Positions 1-12,610 of a stretch of 64,000 nt of DNA are shown here, one piece after another. The position numbers were made by a program, and so were the translations under genes. Under the pieces are notes generated by a model, which saw nothing but the letters and a program-made list of their open reading frames with translations, was not told where the DNA came from and made no database searches. Source of the stretch: Eopsaltria australis (Eukaryota; Chordata; Aves; Passeriformes; Petroicidae). The stretch spans positions 186,001-250,000 of the forward strand of contig JAVTVJ010000023.1 in the NCBI GenBank assembly GCA_034509425.1, in the 5' to 3' direction. Within the stretch, counting starts at the first letter, position 1; every line of letters starts with the position of its first letter.

Positions 1-2984
1 GTTTAAATCTTTCCTTCTGCATCCTGCTGAGGCAATGTTGGGAATTTGTTTTTTTAAGTGGTGGTTTTTTCTTGCTGCCACCATCGCCATCCCATCCTCT
101 CTTTCTTTCGTGTTGCAGCTGAGTTGTTTTTTTGGGGTTTTTTTATTCCCAAATTTCCTTCCCCTCTGTCCTGGTTCTGCAGTGCTTTTGTAGTTTATGA
201 TGGCAGTTTTATTTGCTTCTCCAAATTTCTCTGTGGTGCTTTGGTTTCATGCATTACTTTACAGGAGCTTTTAATTTTTAATTTGTATTTATCCAGAGAT
301 AAGAGTTTTGAATAAATTACTGTTAAAGATACCAAGAAGAAACTATTTTCCTGCCCAATCCTACCACTAAGCTAGTTTACTTAAATAGTAGCTCTCACTT
401 TTCTTAGTACTCTGTGCACTGCTTGATCTATTATAAAGCTCTTAGTTAAATAGGTACTTTTTTAAAAGTAGAAGTTCACACTTACCATGAAAAGGACCAT
501 CTTTACAATAATGACTTCTGCATTTTCAGAGCCTGGGAACAAATAGCTTCCATGCTGGATAGGAGGGAAGATAGACCTAAATAATCTTATTTTTAATGAA
601 GATGATGATGAATAAAAATTTGTGCATGGTGTGCAGGAGAGCTCAGCATGCCAAGAGCTGCCCAAGCCCCTGTGAGATCCACAGGCTGCTCAGAGCTTTG
701 GAGAACTCAGCAACTGTGAGAATATTGAACACAGGATAAACCTTCCTGCAGGAGCTGTGCGTGGATATTTTTATTTTATTTACAGTTTGGAGAGAGATTC
801 TATGAGCTGCCTTTAGACTCTTTGGGGTGGAGGACACCAGGACTGTTGGGGTGTCTTGGGAGGGTTGATGGATGCCATGAATTGCAGCAGTCCCAAGACA
901 TCGCTCCAGCTCTACTGCACTCCTCAGATCACCCGGTCTGGTTTTATTTCTCTCTCCCAGAGGTAGTGCTGGCAGTTAAATCCTTCAGTCCATGGATTTC
1001 CAGAGCCCCCACTTTCTTCATGGTCTCCCCATCTCCCTTTACCTTGACTCTATTGTCATGTTTTTATTTTCAATATCTCCAATGGCAGGTAACTAAAATG
1101 CCTCTTTGGCAGCTTCTTCCAAGTCCTGCATTGGTGATTCTTCCAAAGGTGGAGGTCTGGCACAAACAGGGGAAGGGCTGTGCTCTTCATCTCACCTGCA
1201 TGTCCATCTTCCCTGGCAAAGCCTGGCAGGGGCTCTCTCAGCAGAGACATCCCCACAGAGGAGCTTCTCTCTGAACCAGCACCCTCTGCCCCCAGGGCAG
1301 CTGCAGCCCTGCAAAACTCCTTGTGCTGTAATGGCTTTGTGTGATTCTGCAGTGCCTGGGGACAGCAAATCTCACCACTTGTGTTCCCCCACCGCAGCCT
1401 CATGTCGTGCTCTTACAACAACTTATCCATCACTGCCTCCCCTCCTGCCTGATCCCCTGCTGAAAGCCTCTGGGAAGGAAATTTTCAGCGGAGCCTCCTG
1501 TTCTCCTGGAAGGGCTGTTTGCTGTCTACCTGCTCTTCTCTGCCATTCTGAAAGCTTTTCTGACTGTTTCTGCTTTTGCTAATTCTTTCCCACCAGGCTG
1601 GAGAGCAGTCACAGGGAAGGAAGCAGGATTTTCTTGGAAGGCAAGTTGAAAAGCTGCGCTCTGGCTGATGTTTAATTGTGCACATTGTGCTCATATGAAC
1701 AGTGCTCATGAAAGTGCTCTGTGGCATTACAAAAGACAGCACCTGAGCCTTGTTACAAAGAGAAAACAGCAGTGCTTTAAGGGTTGCCGATCATCTGCAT
1801 AAGACAAAGAGGCAGTTCAGAGTCACATCTTAAACCAGGATTTGGTGAATAATTGTATCCCCCTAGTGCATTGGAGCAGTGCCCCAGCTCCTACGGTAAT
1901 GTTTATGAAGCTGGTTTAGTGCTGCTGGTAGTGCAGTTTAAAACTGATCTGACCAGAAGCAGCAGCCTGTGAGGTGAGGTCAGGACTGGTAGGTAATTTC
2001 CTGTGCCAGTGAACACAGAGCACTGGTTGTAGGAGTCCTTCTGATTGCTGTCACTGAGTGCAGAGCCTTCATCTGACTGACACATCTGGGAAAGCTGAAT
2101 CTACTCTTTTTTCCTATTTATTTCTCTTCCTGACTGATGGATGAGATTGCAGGGTTTATCCTAACAGTTATCCCCTTGATAAGCTTATTACAACTCCAGC
2201 AAACTCATGCAAAAAATATATTGTGTAATGGGGGCTTTGCGGTCTGAAACCAGCACAGTCTGAGCTGCCCAAACAAGGAAAGATTTCTGCCAGGCTCCAT
2301 GCAGTTTCACCTGAGCACATCCCCCAGCTCTCTGCAGGGCCTTGGGCACGTTGTTTGACCTTTTTGCCCCCATTTCTTACCCTATAAGCTGGAGGGAAGT
2401 GATGCCTCCCATGAGGGCTGTTGGGAGGATCCAGTGGATAATGAGCCCTACTGTCCACAGGTACTGATGGCTGCCAAAGCTGCTCAGAGTTGCAGTCATG
2501 TCCAGCATCCACATGGGATAGGAAAGATGGCAGGTTGCTGGATGTGTAGCAATTTGCTGCCTGTCCAAACCATGGACATACCAAAGTTCATTGGAAACAT
2601 TCCCACTTTCTCTTCCAAGTCCAAAGTTGTGTGTTTTCTCTGAAATAAAATAAAAAACATACTACCATGTTTATTAATGACAGAAAGCCTATGAAAACAA
2701 GAGTCCCCATTGCATGAAGCTTCCCTCTCACCCTGAGGAGGGACAAGACATGAGGAGAGGGCAAACATTTCAGCAAGTTGACTAGAGAAGTGCTAGAAGA
2801 GAAGCAGATACTGCAGAGACGAATGAAGGACAAGAGGCTCAGCTGAATGACAGCCATCTTTTATTGCACTCTGCAAGGATATCATCATGTGCCCTTTTTC
2901 CAAACCTTTAAAATTAGGGTGTCCAGCAGCAATACAAAATGTCTCCACCATAAAGGCATTAACAAGCATTTTATGAACTCGAGT
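1..2984. other. KLHL29 intron, upstream part; nothing recognised
   Basis: This stretch lies upstream of the first KLHL29 exon visible in the window and is assigned to the preceding intron. I found no convincing exon (acceptor, open frame and donor together), no RNA gene and no clear interspersed repeat. Open frames here are short, overlap on both strands and have low-complexity or unrecognisable translations. Assignment to intron rather than intergenic DNA rests on the downstream exon starting inside the BACK domain, so earlier coding exons must exist further upstream. Confidence 0.7.
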
Positions 2985-3330
2985 CCTCAGAGGCAGATTT
3001 ATCTAAACAGCATCTTCATGGTGTCTGAGAACCAGAGATGCGTAGACAAATTTGAGGTAATTTAGAGAAGAGCAACACAAATGATTAAAAGACTGAAGGA
3101 ACTGATGTGAGAAAAAAAAAGATTAAAAGATGTGAATATGCATGACTTGGCCTAATGACAACTAAAGAGGGATAAATGTCTACAAGTGTTTGAAGCCCCA
3201 AGGAGGGGAGTTGCCTGGAAGGATGCATGGGAATAACAACAGTAAGGACCACTGGGATGAATTTGAGACTCAGCAAATTAGTCTAACACTAAGCAAATTA
3301 GTCTAACACTGAGCAAACACAAAGCCCACC
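2985..3330 (+). mobile_element. Old, diverged CR1-type LINE fragment
   Basis: Phrases such as 'gagaagagcaacacaaatga' followed by 'ttaaaagactgaaggaactg' resemble the conserved 3' portion of CR1 ORF2, read on the + strand. The copy is heavily mutated and carries a poly-A-like insertion near 3112-3120. The edges are approximate. No CR1 3'-terminal octamer repeat is seen. It overlaps the short tandem duplication at 3271-3317. Confidence 0.5.
3271..3317. repeat. 20-bp tandem duplication, two copies plus a partial third
   Basis: The unit AGCAAATTAGTCTAACACT preceded by one variable base occurs at 3271-3290 and 3291-3310, differing only at the first base (C versus A). A partial third unit, AGCAAA, follows at 3312-3317. 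The near identity suggests a recent slippage or duplication event inside otherwise old repeat-derived DNA. Confidence 0.85.
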
Positions 3331-6300
3331 TATAAGCCCTGTGTCTGTCAGTGAGGGTAAGGAAAAGTGATGGAGAGGAGGAGAAGAGGATTTATGTCAA
3401 AAAAGCTACAAATGCCCATGAGCTATATTTTGGCAGTGACAGAGAGTGGCAGTTCGAAGGCAAGATGCTACAGAGAAAGGTGACTGTGAGGGAGCACATG
3501 GAAGATCCCTTATTTCTCAGGCACATTTTAAAGAGCCTCCATGCAGAAGAGCAGTTTGCTTCAGGAAAATGGAGAATCTGACAGATAACAATGACAATTG
3601 CAACTCTGCTCTGCGATGACAAGGAGGTAATGAGAGAAGCTGATGCCCAATACCAACATGCACAAATTACTTAGTTCATTATAATAAGAAATTAATTGAT
3701 CAATCAACGTACTCAAGGGCTTAAAGTTTCAGGAAAGAGTGTTGGAATAAATAGGAAAAAGGATGCTTCCAGGGGAGCCTAAGTGAATTAGGCACTAACA
3801 CTCTGTAACAGTTCAATTAGGCTTCTTTGAAAAGCCCACACTACCCTGGTGCTTTGAAATCCATTTGTGGGAAGAGCAGACAAATGCAGAAAGATGCCAT
3901 AATGAAAGTACAAGAAGCTTCAATTTCTCTGAAAGTGAAAAACGCAAGGGACGAGCAGTAACCCCTGTGATTTCCCGGGGATGGGCTGCTCAAAGAGCTC
4001 CAATTTGAATGAAGCTTTTGCAGACACTCAGCTCCCATATGGGCTTACAGAGGGAGAAAAAAAAGGCAGCAGCACAAATGGAATCAGTGCAGGAACATGC
4101 CCTTAGCTATATATTGGAGGAAGAAACTGCATTAAATAAAAAAGAGGATGCAGGTGACATTAGCAGCTCCTGAAATTCCCTTTCTACTAAACTTTTAAGG
4201 TTTTTTTAAAGGGATACCCTTGACAGAAAATCTACAGAATTATTTCTCTGAAGTTTTAATTGGTTTGAGGAGCTCCCTTGTCTCTCAGTCTGCTCAGTCT
4301 CTTCATTTGTGGCTTTTCCAACACATTTTCCTGTTTTTTACAAAATCTTTCTTTGCTGTTGCTGAAGCAACGGCCTTACAAAGACCTACATCCACAAGCA
4401 GCTCCTCACAAGTGCTCCCTTGCCTTGTGCTGCAGGTGGCCCCTGCATTCAAGACCAACCTCCAGAAACAAAATCATTTTATATTATAGTCAAGAAGAAT
4501 TTTGGAGAGTTATGGCACATGGATTCACGTGCCAGTGTGTTGTAGGGAGGGAGGTATCAGGAGTTTACTTGGTTCTATGAAACACCTGAGAAGCTGCAAC
4601 TGTTTTGTTGTTGGCAGTGTGCTTTTGAAGTGCATTGTTTGCTGTGTTTGAATAGCTGACTGCCCATAAGCAAAAGAAATACCACTTACCCCTGGTACCC
4701 TTTGTGGGAGCTTCGAGGGGTTATTTCATAGAGTTTAGTCAGCAAGCTAGAGAATGCATGGTAAGACTGAGGCTTTTTTAAATCCTTAGTATCAGGCAAA
4801 TTCCAAGTATGATGGATCAATGATTTATCTTCCTGTGCATTTAAAAGCCTCTCATCATATTACTGCTGGAAACACAGACCAGAGCTGCTTTGCAAACAGC
4901 TCAGAGAACAGGACAGCCGCTCGCTGGTGACATTACAGTGTTTAGTCAGCTGTGCTGCCATAAAGATGTCACGTTGAAACCTGATTGCAGGAAGACAGAG
5001 GGGCTGCTCTTTCCTTCTTGCTGGGCATGAGATTTATGCACATGGCATCCTGCCACTGAGCCACCAGCTGAACCCAGTGCCTGCAAACCAGATTTTCTGC
5101 CACATGTTTATCTCATGATATTAGGAGGCTGTCGGCTGACGTGCTACCAAGCCTTTGGGTTTAATCTGAAGGCAGCATTGCAATTCCAAGAAGTCAATGC
5201 TGGTGATTAGTAAGTACTCCAAGTGCAGCAGAAAGCTTAGTTGGGCTTGGATATGACCTTGGGTGTAGGAATGTGCAGGAGTTTACTGGAAACACAGTGT
5301 GTCTTTGTAATACTCAGGGGTTAGATATATCAAATCAAGTCTCCTGACTACCAAGTAGCAGGGCAGCACTGGGAAAATCTAGCCAGAAAAGGCTTATTTC
5401 TGAGAATGGCAAAGCAGTGCATAAACAGCTTTGGCTTCCCCAAACCAGCCAGTTCCCTGTTGGGCTTGCATTTGGAAACTCAGAGATGGCAGTACTTTGA
5501 ATATCAGGTTGGGTAAGCTGTGGGGCAAGCCTGGTTTGGACAGGAGATGGTGGTAGGGAGGAGCCACTCATGTCACCTTTCCAACATGCCAGCTTGCATG
5601 GCCACCTGACCACATCCCCAGCCATCACCATGGGTCACTGGGCAGTTTGTTACCTGGCCACAGCCACGTGTTTTTTAGTTAGCATGTCCTGTTCTCATTT
5701 GAAGGAGTCAAGTGCAGTGGGGAGCTGGTTCTGCTTCAGATCTGCCCCAATGGCTTCCTTCATCCAAGGAGGTTCTTGCTGTCACACTGGGACGGTGCTC
5801 GATGTGAGGCGAGTCTGAACCCAGGGTTCCTATGAGACAAAATAAATCTCCTTCAATGAGAATCAAATATATTCCTACTTCATAATGTTTTGAAAACTAT
5901 TGCAATTATGCATAAAGGGCTGAAACAGCAGTTTATTGGAGCAAAACCCTACTGTAATGTGGGTAATCTACCTTCTGTATTTGTATTTCTAGCTGAAGCC
6001 TGTTTCTTTAGGCAGAAAGTACAAAGGGGCCTTTGTAGGGAGAACAGTAAACTAGAAAGACAGATGAATTATAATGCATAAGGGAAACATTATTTTGACC
6101 TCTTTGGGCATTGCTTCAAAAATGTTAAAAATCTTGAGAGCTTTCCAGTGGAGCATTTAAGGAGCAGGAAATACGACTCTGTAGCAGTAGACATACTTCC
6201 TTTAAAACCTAACTGTATACTGTTGTGGCCCAAGTCTGTGCAGGAGTACAATGAGAGCCCTTTTGGAGAATACTTGTGAGGATTTTACTGTATTAGAGAT

Positions 6301-6846
6301 TTGAGAATAAAAAGATTATTTTTAATGTGATAGTGAAGTGGGTTTTGTAACTGAGACTGTGAAGATGCCAGAACAAAGCCCACTTGCAAGCAAGCATTCA
6401 TAATACTGATGTAATCAGTAGGAGAAGAAATGTCATAAAAAGTTTAGCAAAGTAAATGTTCTCACTCAAACTACCAGTCAGGAATAAAAAAAAGCATTTT
6501 TTAGTCTCATTTGCTAAAGCACTGGCCTGCCTAATGAGATGGGAGTAACTTGTATGTGAACAGATTATTAGGGAAATGCTTGAAAGGGTCAGCTTCAAGG
6601 TATAGCTGGTCAGGTTGATCACATACTCCTCTGAGTCAACACTGCCCCAGTGGTAACCACTTAGGCTTCCTCATAGCATGATCACAGCCTTCTGAGCACA
6701 CCCAGGACAAATGGACGCAAAAATTCCCGCCAGAGGGTAGAATTAATCGCCCTCTGATTTGGATTGACATATGCTTGTAGACATCTTAGTGTGCCATGGT
6801 CTGAGGAATACAATCCATTTCCCAGGAGCTGATGGCTCACAGTTCT
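3331..6846. other. KLHL29 intron; no recognised feature
   Basis: Single-copy-looking intronic DNA. It contains purine-rich and AT-rich stretches but no exon with plausible splice sites, no RNA gene and no repeat I could name. Open frames of 60-100 codons are present on both strands; they lack recognisable domains and I treat them as chance. Confidence 0.6.
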
Positions 6847-6885
6847 GGCCCAGAAGGGGACATTGATATTCTCTGCTTCCCCTGG
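6847..6885. repeat. Copy 1 of a local degenerate repeat pair
   Basis: This 39-bp segment starts GGCCCAGAAGGGG and ends with CCCTGG-like sequence. It is closely matched by 7582-7620 in the same orientation, at roughly 33 of 39 positions allowing one small deletion and one insertion. The flanks also share a weaker 'aggagctga' motif. It could be two copies of an old dispersed element; I do not recognise the family. Confidence 0.5.
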
Positions 6886-7581
6886 TGCTCAATTCATCCT
6901 CTCAGCTCACATTGCTCTGGGGACTGTTAAGTGTGTTGACTAAATCTCTCTTAATTATAACATGAGTTTACACATGTCTGGCTGACAAGTAAATACTTGG
7001 CTTGTTTGAACCCATTTAGGTGTCTGAATCTAGAGCTGAATCTCTCCCTGGAAATGTTTAGGTAATTAGGGAAAGATAAGATCTCTTAAGATTTTTCCCT
7101 CCCTGTTTTATATGAAACACACTTGTGATTGCAGGCTGGTGGAAGGTCCTGCTTTCTGTTCAACCACTGAAATCAGTGAAAAATCACTGCAATATGTGCC
7201 TTGAAGCAGGACAGACAGCATCTCTCAGAAGTCTCTACTCTCTTGTGTCCCCAGTGACTGTCCACAAGGCCTTTGCTCCTGTGGCAGCAGTGCCCTGGCT
7301 CCTGCAGAATCACCCTGGCCGTGCCAGAGTATCTGGCAGCATCACCTCATAGCAAGGAGTTTATGGATGAGATCTGCTGGTGCAAAACCTGAGCAGCTTC
7401 CTTCACCCAACAGGAGCTATGCTAAGGTTCACATCACCTGAAAAAAAGCTGTCCTGATGGTGTTCAAAAACTTTCCCAGCATTTTAAATAATAAGTATTT
7501 AGATTTTTGCATATTGGTGTCCATTCACAAGGAGCTGAGGTGTGGCCTCCCATGTTTATAAGTTGGTACCTCCTAACTTTA

Positions 7582-7620
7582 GGCCCAGAAGGGGTATTAA
7601 TATTCTCTCCTTCACCCTGG
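7582..7620. repeat. Copy 2 of a local degenerate repeat pair
   Basis: This is the partner of the segment at 6847-6885, about 735 bp downstream and in the same orientation. It shares the exact 13-mer GGCCCAGAAGGGG and the following ATATTCTCT block. The repeat family is unknown. Confidence 0.5.
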
Positions 7621-8280
7621 CATGTGATGTAGGCTGTAGGGTAGTCATAAGTGATTCCCAACAAAGACCTGAAAAATATTTCTACTTGTCCAGCCAGCAC
7701 CTGCAACCAAGACAAAAACATCCCCAGGGTTACAGGCACAAACCACAACTCCAGGGACCCAAGGTGGATGAATTTAGCAATGTGCCCTGTGCATGTATCC
7801 TGCTGCTTTAGTGGTAACTGGTAATGTCAGTAGGTGCAGTAGATGTTTCATAGCTGGATAAGGCACAACGGAAAGACAAGAGATAATGGAGAGCAAATAA
7901 CAGATGGTAAGGAGGTTGAAATGCTTTATGGTGCTTATTCCAGTCTTAAATGAAAAGGATAATAGTAACAGGATATTTAGTACAATCATAGCTAACAGAG
8001 CTGGGAAGTCTTCATAAGGGAGAATCCAAAAGAAAAAGGCTGCTGATTGCCTAAATCACTTGAATATTCTTAAATCAGTGAGGCTAAATGAAATTCACCC
8101 TTGACTATAGTGCTTAAAAGAGCTGGTGTGAAAAGAGGCTGCTTTGTAAAAGCTTCTCCTGTCTTGTGGAGACGCTGCCATGGTTCGTACTCCTCAAATC
8201 CCTTGGTGAAAAACACTGCAATTCTATGTACCCTTAATGCTCTCAGCACCAAGCCCGAGTCGTGACTGCGTGTGGTCGTG

Positions 8281-8300
8281 CACACACACACACACACACA
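8281..8300. repeat. (CA)10 microsatellite
   Basis: Ten perfect CA dinucleotides. They are preceded by a GTG-rich stretch (tgtggtcgtg), so the region alternates purine and pyrimidine for somewhat longer than the pure repeat. Confidence 0.95.
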
Positions 8301-9850
8301 GAGCCAGCTTCCTACAGCTGCTTGAGCAAAGGCAAGAACAAGAGTGAAAAGTGACATCAGTTTTGATATGTGACACCGACTTTCAAGTTGATGAAAGGGA
8401 GCAACATGTTCTAATTATTATTCCCCTTCAAAATAAGCCACAAGCTCAGACAAAAGAGGAGAGAAAGGAGGGGGGGAATCCAGGAGAGAAACAGAATCAC
8501 ATTTTCTCACTTATCTAATTAAAGCAAGGTGGGTGAGGAGAGGGAGAGCTTGCTGTGCTCAGGGAGCAGTGCTGTCCCATTTATTCAGGGAAAGGTGGGA
8601 AATGAAGGTGGTAACTCCTCTGGGCCTGTGGGAATTGACCCATCCCTGATGGAAAGGAGCTGTTCTCCCAGTGCTAATTCAGTCAGCTTTTGGACATAAT
8701 GGTGAGTGGAACGCCGTGTCCCCATGCAGTGGCACACCTGTGCTGGTGTTTGGCACTGCTTTGTGCTGTGGCTGCTTCCATGCAGAGCAGCCTCAGGAGT
8801 GTCAGGGGCAGCTCTGGCATGTCCCACTGCACAAGGGAAGGTGCTGGCTCCTCTGTACACTCCACATGTTTTACAACTTCATTTAAACTGCCCTTTAGCA
8901 ACTTGTGCTGCTTCCTGAGCAGCCTGTAGTAGGAATTAACCTCCCCTGTGGGGTTGTCTCACTCATCCCTAGTGTTCTGGGAATAATGCTCTCTCTGCAT
9001 TATTCCCCTGTCCCAATGCCACGTTTCATCTTGGCTCCCGTGTAAGGTTAAACGCCTCCAACCTTCTTAAAAAAAGCACTTCCTGAAGTCAGAGCTTTGC
9101 CACCCACTGCCATATGTCCACTGCTCCCTCTCTTACAAGGTAATGACTTTAAGATATCTGCAGCCAAGAGCCTGACATTTGTGGCTCCAGGGAAGGAGCA
9201 GCCGTTGTACCTTCTGGAAAGCACCTCAGAAATGGATTTCAGTAAGGGAGGAGTGTCTTATGTTTTGAGGTTGATGAAGTGATCTCAAGCCCTACTCGGC
9301 TCTTTGCCACACTAGAGGTAATAGTGTGGAGTCAGGAACATACTGCTCACGGGGATGTTTTTTTCCCAGAAGAGAAGCACTGTCACTTTTCCATCCCTTT
9401 TGCATCGCCAAACAACTTTTTTATCCCCAAATAATTGCAGAGTGGCCAGGCTTCGGATCTTTAGGCTGTACCTAAAATTGTCAGCTCCAGTGTTAAGGAG
9501 AGCTTATAAGCTGGGGACTGGGAGTCAGTCTGAGACCCTTCATCTCCGCAGGGCCACAGATCTGCAGGCACATGTGGGGCTCAGTCCCCCACAGGTTGTT
9601 GCATTTTTGCTTTGGCAGAGCTTGCACCATGCTGATGTGGCTCTCCAGTAGGAGAGCAGTATGAATTTGGAGGAGACATCCTTTGTTTTCCTTCTAAATT
9701 AAGCCTGCTTCTTCAGTTTGGGTGGGGAAGGGGGAAGCCCTGGAAGCACTCACAGGTGTCACTGCATCCTCCACCTTCTTGGCCAGCCCATTACCCAGTT
9801 CAGGCCATATCCCTGCCCTCCCTTCTCACTATACTCCTGCTCCATTCCCA

Positions 9851-9892
9851 TTCCTGCTCCTGCCCCTGCTCCTGCTCCTGCTCCTGTTCCTG
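9851..9892. repeat. Hexamer minisatellite, seven CTCCTG-like units
   Basis: Seven consecutive 6-bp units: TTCCTG, CTCCTG, CCCCTG, then CTCCTG three times, then TTCCTG. Degenerate units extend the array to about 9834. Because 6 is a multiple of 3, the array keeps reading frames open on both strands (Pro-Ala on one, Gly-Ala on the other), which explains the long spurious frame across it. Confidence 0.9.
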
Positions 9893-10933
9893 CAGTGACT
9901 TGGCTCTCACACACTGCAGGGACAGGAACACTGCTGAAAAAGAAAGTAGGAGCCAAGTGGCTTCTGGAAGACCAGAGGCATCTGCAGGCCAGCAGATGCT
10001 ACTGGGGCCCAGAGTTTCTTGGGACCAGCACGGACCTCAGGAATATTTATTTGCATCCTGGCCTCAATCCCAGTTGGGATCTTTGGATGCTGCTGCTGTA
10101 TGAATATTTATTGCAACAGATGATTATCTTTTCTTGCTGCTCACCCTTAGTTTGCATCCTGTTTGTGTGCCTTGCTTCTGGAGTTCTGTGTTTACCCGTT
10201 GCTCTGCTTTTCACTGTACTCTCCTGCAGTGTTGTGATATAACCAACTATATATAAAAAGAATAATCTGAGGATGGACTCCTGCTATTTTGATTGCAGTT
10301 TTCTCTCTTGGGGTTTTGTTCTCCTTTAAGCCGTGTTTGGTGACAGACAGCTTCATTTGCTCAGGTGTCCTTTACCCTCTGAGGTTTAATGTATTTGTTT
10401 AGAAGATGAAGCTTACTGTCAGTATTTCTATAGCACCCTCTGGAGTCAGACTTCCCTAAAAGCTAGAGCTGCATAATTTGTTTCACCAACAAATAAACTC
10501 TACTAATTGCAAGATTTTTAGCAATTGGCTGACATTATTCAGGCTCTACCACGTTTGTTGAAATCTACCCTATTTACTGTCTTCCGTTTCACATTTATAG
10601 TGCCAGAAAAGACTTGTTTGGGGGTTTTATTACAGTTCAACAACCACACTCACATATCAAGATTAATTCAGATAACTGAAATGCTTACTTCATGTCTCCA
10701 CTGCACCAGGTGTTCATTCAACCTGAGTTCAGAATCAGCTTTTATTTCCAAAAATTCCTCCATACAGTGCTGTATAACAGGAGTTGCCACCTTTTGAAGA
10801 TTATTTTCAGTCTCTGGGACCAAACTCAGCCTGGGCCAGGGAGCTCTGAGGGCTGCACTGTCTCTGTCCCACCCATTCACTAGGCAGGGCTTGTATGCAG
10901 CATCCATGACAAGTGTCTTTCCAGGCTGGATGA

Positions 10934-11338
<405 letters not shown>

Positions 11339-11377
11339 TGATATTTCTATGTCAATTTTACATTGTTACTTTCCTTC

Positions 11378-11461
11378 AAAATTTAGGTGCCTCTCCCAAT
11401 GGGTGGACATGGATGTTCAATATATGCTCCTGAAATGGGATTTAAAAGGAGCCTAAATTTG
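11378..11461. mobile_element. Palindromic MITE-like remnant
   Basis: A perfect 9-bp inverted repeat, AAATTTAGG at 11379-11387 and CCTAAATTT at 11452-11460, encloses 64 bp. Inside, weaker complementarity continues: CTCCCAATGGG near the left arm and AAATGGGATTT near the right arm. This layout resembles short palindromic non-autonomous DNA transposons common in reptile genomes, with TTTAGG..CC ends and an internal CCCATT/AATGGG. The family name is not certain and the copy is old. Confidence 0.45.
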
Positions 11462-12359
11462 AGGAATATTGTCTTTGACAGAGACTGTAACATTCCTCTG
11501 TTGTCCTGAAAGTGAGCTGCTTGCCCTCTTTGCCTCAGTTTCTCTAGCTGCAGAAATAGGTGAATCATTTTATTCTTTGCCATGGAGCCTCTTGTGGGGA
11601 GGATCTGTCTAATAATCATCAAACACCTTCACTTTCACAGCCTTTTGCTAAGATAATATTTTTATATGGTGAGGCTGGTGTAAATACAGTATTTTTATAC
11701 TGATGAGTACCAGCTCAGGCTGTTTAATGCCTCCAGAACAAATGGATCACACATAACATACTCCCTTTTAAAAACCCAGCAGCTATGAAGAACCGAGTCT
11801 TTTTAAGAAGCTTCATACCCATTTTTCCTTTTTGGAAAAATGCATGGAAACCCCTAGGCTGCCAGCTGAGCCCATATCATGGTGATATGAGAAATATCCT
11901 AAATATTCGCTGAACAGAGAGTGTAAATACCATGCAGGAAAACTGCATCCAAGGAGGAGTCTGATGAAACAGGTGAATTGTTTTAACATGCTGCCTGTAC
12001 TTCTGCCTCCCATAAGTACAACAGAAAGCCAGACAAAACTTTCTGTCACTGCCACTGATGCTAATGTGGCACGGAGATGGCATATCAAACCACGGCATTT
12101 GCAGCTTCGGGAGACAGCCTCATCAAGGCACCTTTCAGAGGACGAAGTGTAGGGGACTTTCAATAACAATCTACCCTAAAAAGTCTTTCATTGAAGACGA
12201 GACGACTAATGGTGTGATGTTTGAAGGGATTTTTGAAAAGTGCTTATTTTATGTGTATAAAATTGTAGGTGTAATGTGATCCATTTCCAGAAGCTTGTTG
12301 ATGAGGGAAAAGTGATTCTCTCAGGGTAAAGGAGGGTGATTATAGTTTTTTAGGTCAGA

Positions 12360-12610
12360 GTCTAATTATATAGAATCATGTTATTTTGCATATCAACAGC
12401 ATTCATGGAGGCACAAAGGATCTCTAAACACCCTTTGTGGGCTCGCTGCTGCGTGTCACATGCCCTCTCGAGGTCATTGATTATAATCAAGTTATGTCTT
12501 GCACAGGTGATTAGATTTTCTGGTATGGTGCAAAAATAATGATCTCTTGTTACTGAGAAATATTTATTTAAAACCATGCAGCACTTTATCTTAATAACTT
12601 TTAAGAGAGT
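12360..12610. promoter_or_regulatory. Candidate intronic regulatory element with homeodomain-type sites
   Basis: The block has a POU-like ATTTTGCATATC motif near 12382, a perfect 14-bp palindrome TTGATTATAATCAA at 12477-12490, an adjacent GTGATTAGATT near 12510 and an AT-rich end. The spacing and motif richness resemble vertebrate enhancers. Function cannot be shown from sequence alone, and conservation was not tested. Confidence 0.25.

Noticed and set aside
8671..8700. Possible small KLHL29 exon between CAG and GTGAGT
   Set aside because: It would add only 30 nt of unrecognised coding sequence; KLHL29 BACK-domain sequence is not found there.
9718..10242. A 174-codon open frame on the + strand
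   Set aside because: It is kept open by the CTCCTG hexamer array, which has a period divisible by 3; the translation is Pro-Ala repeats and unrelated flanks.
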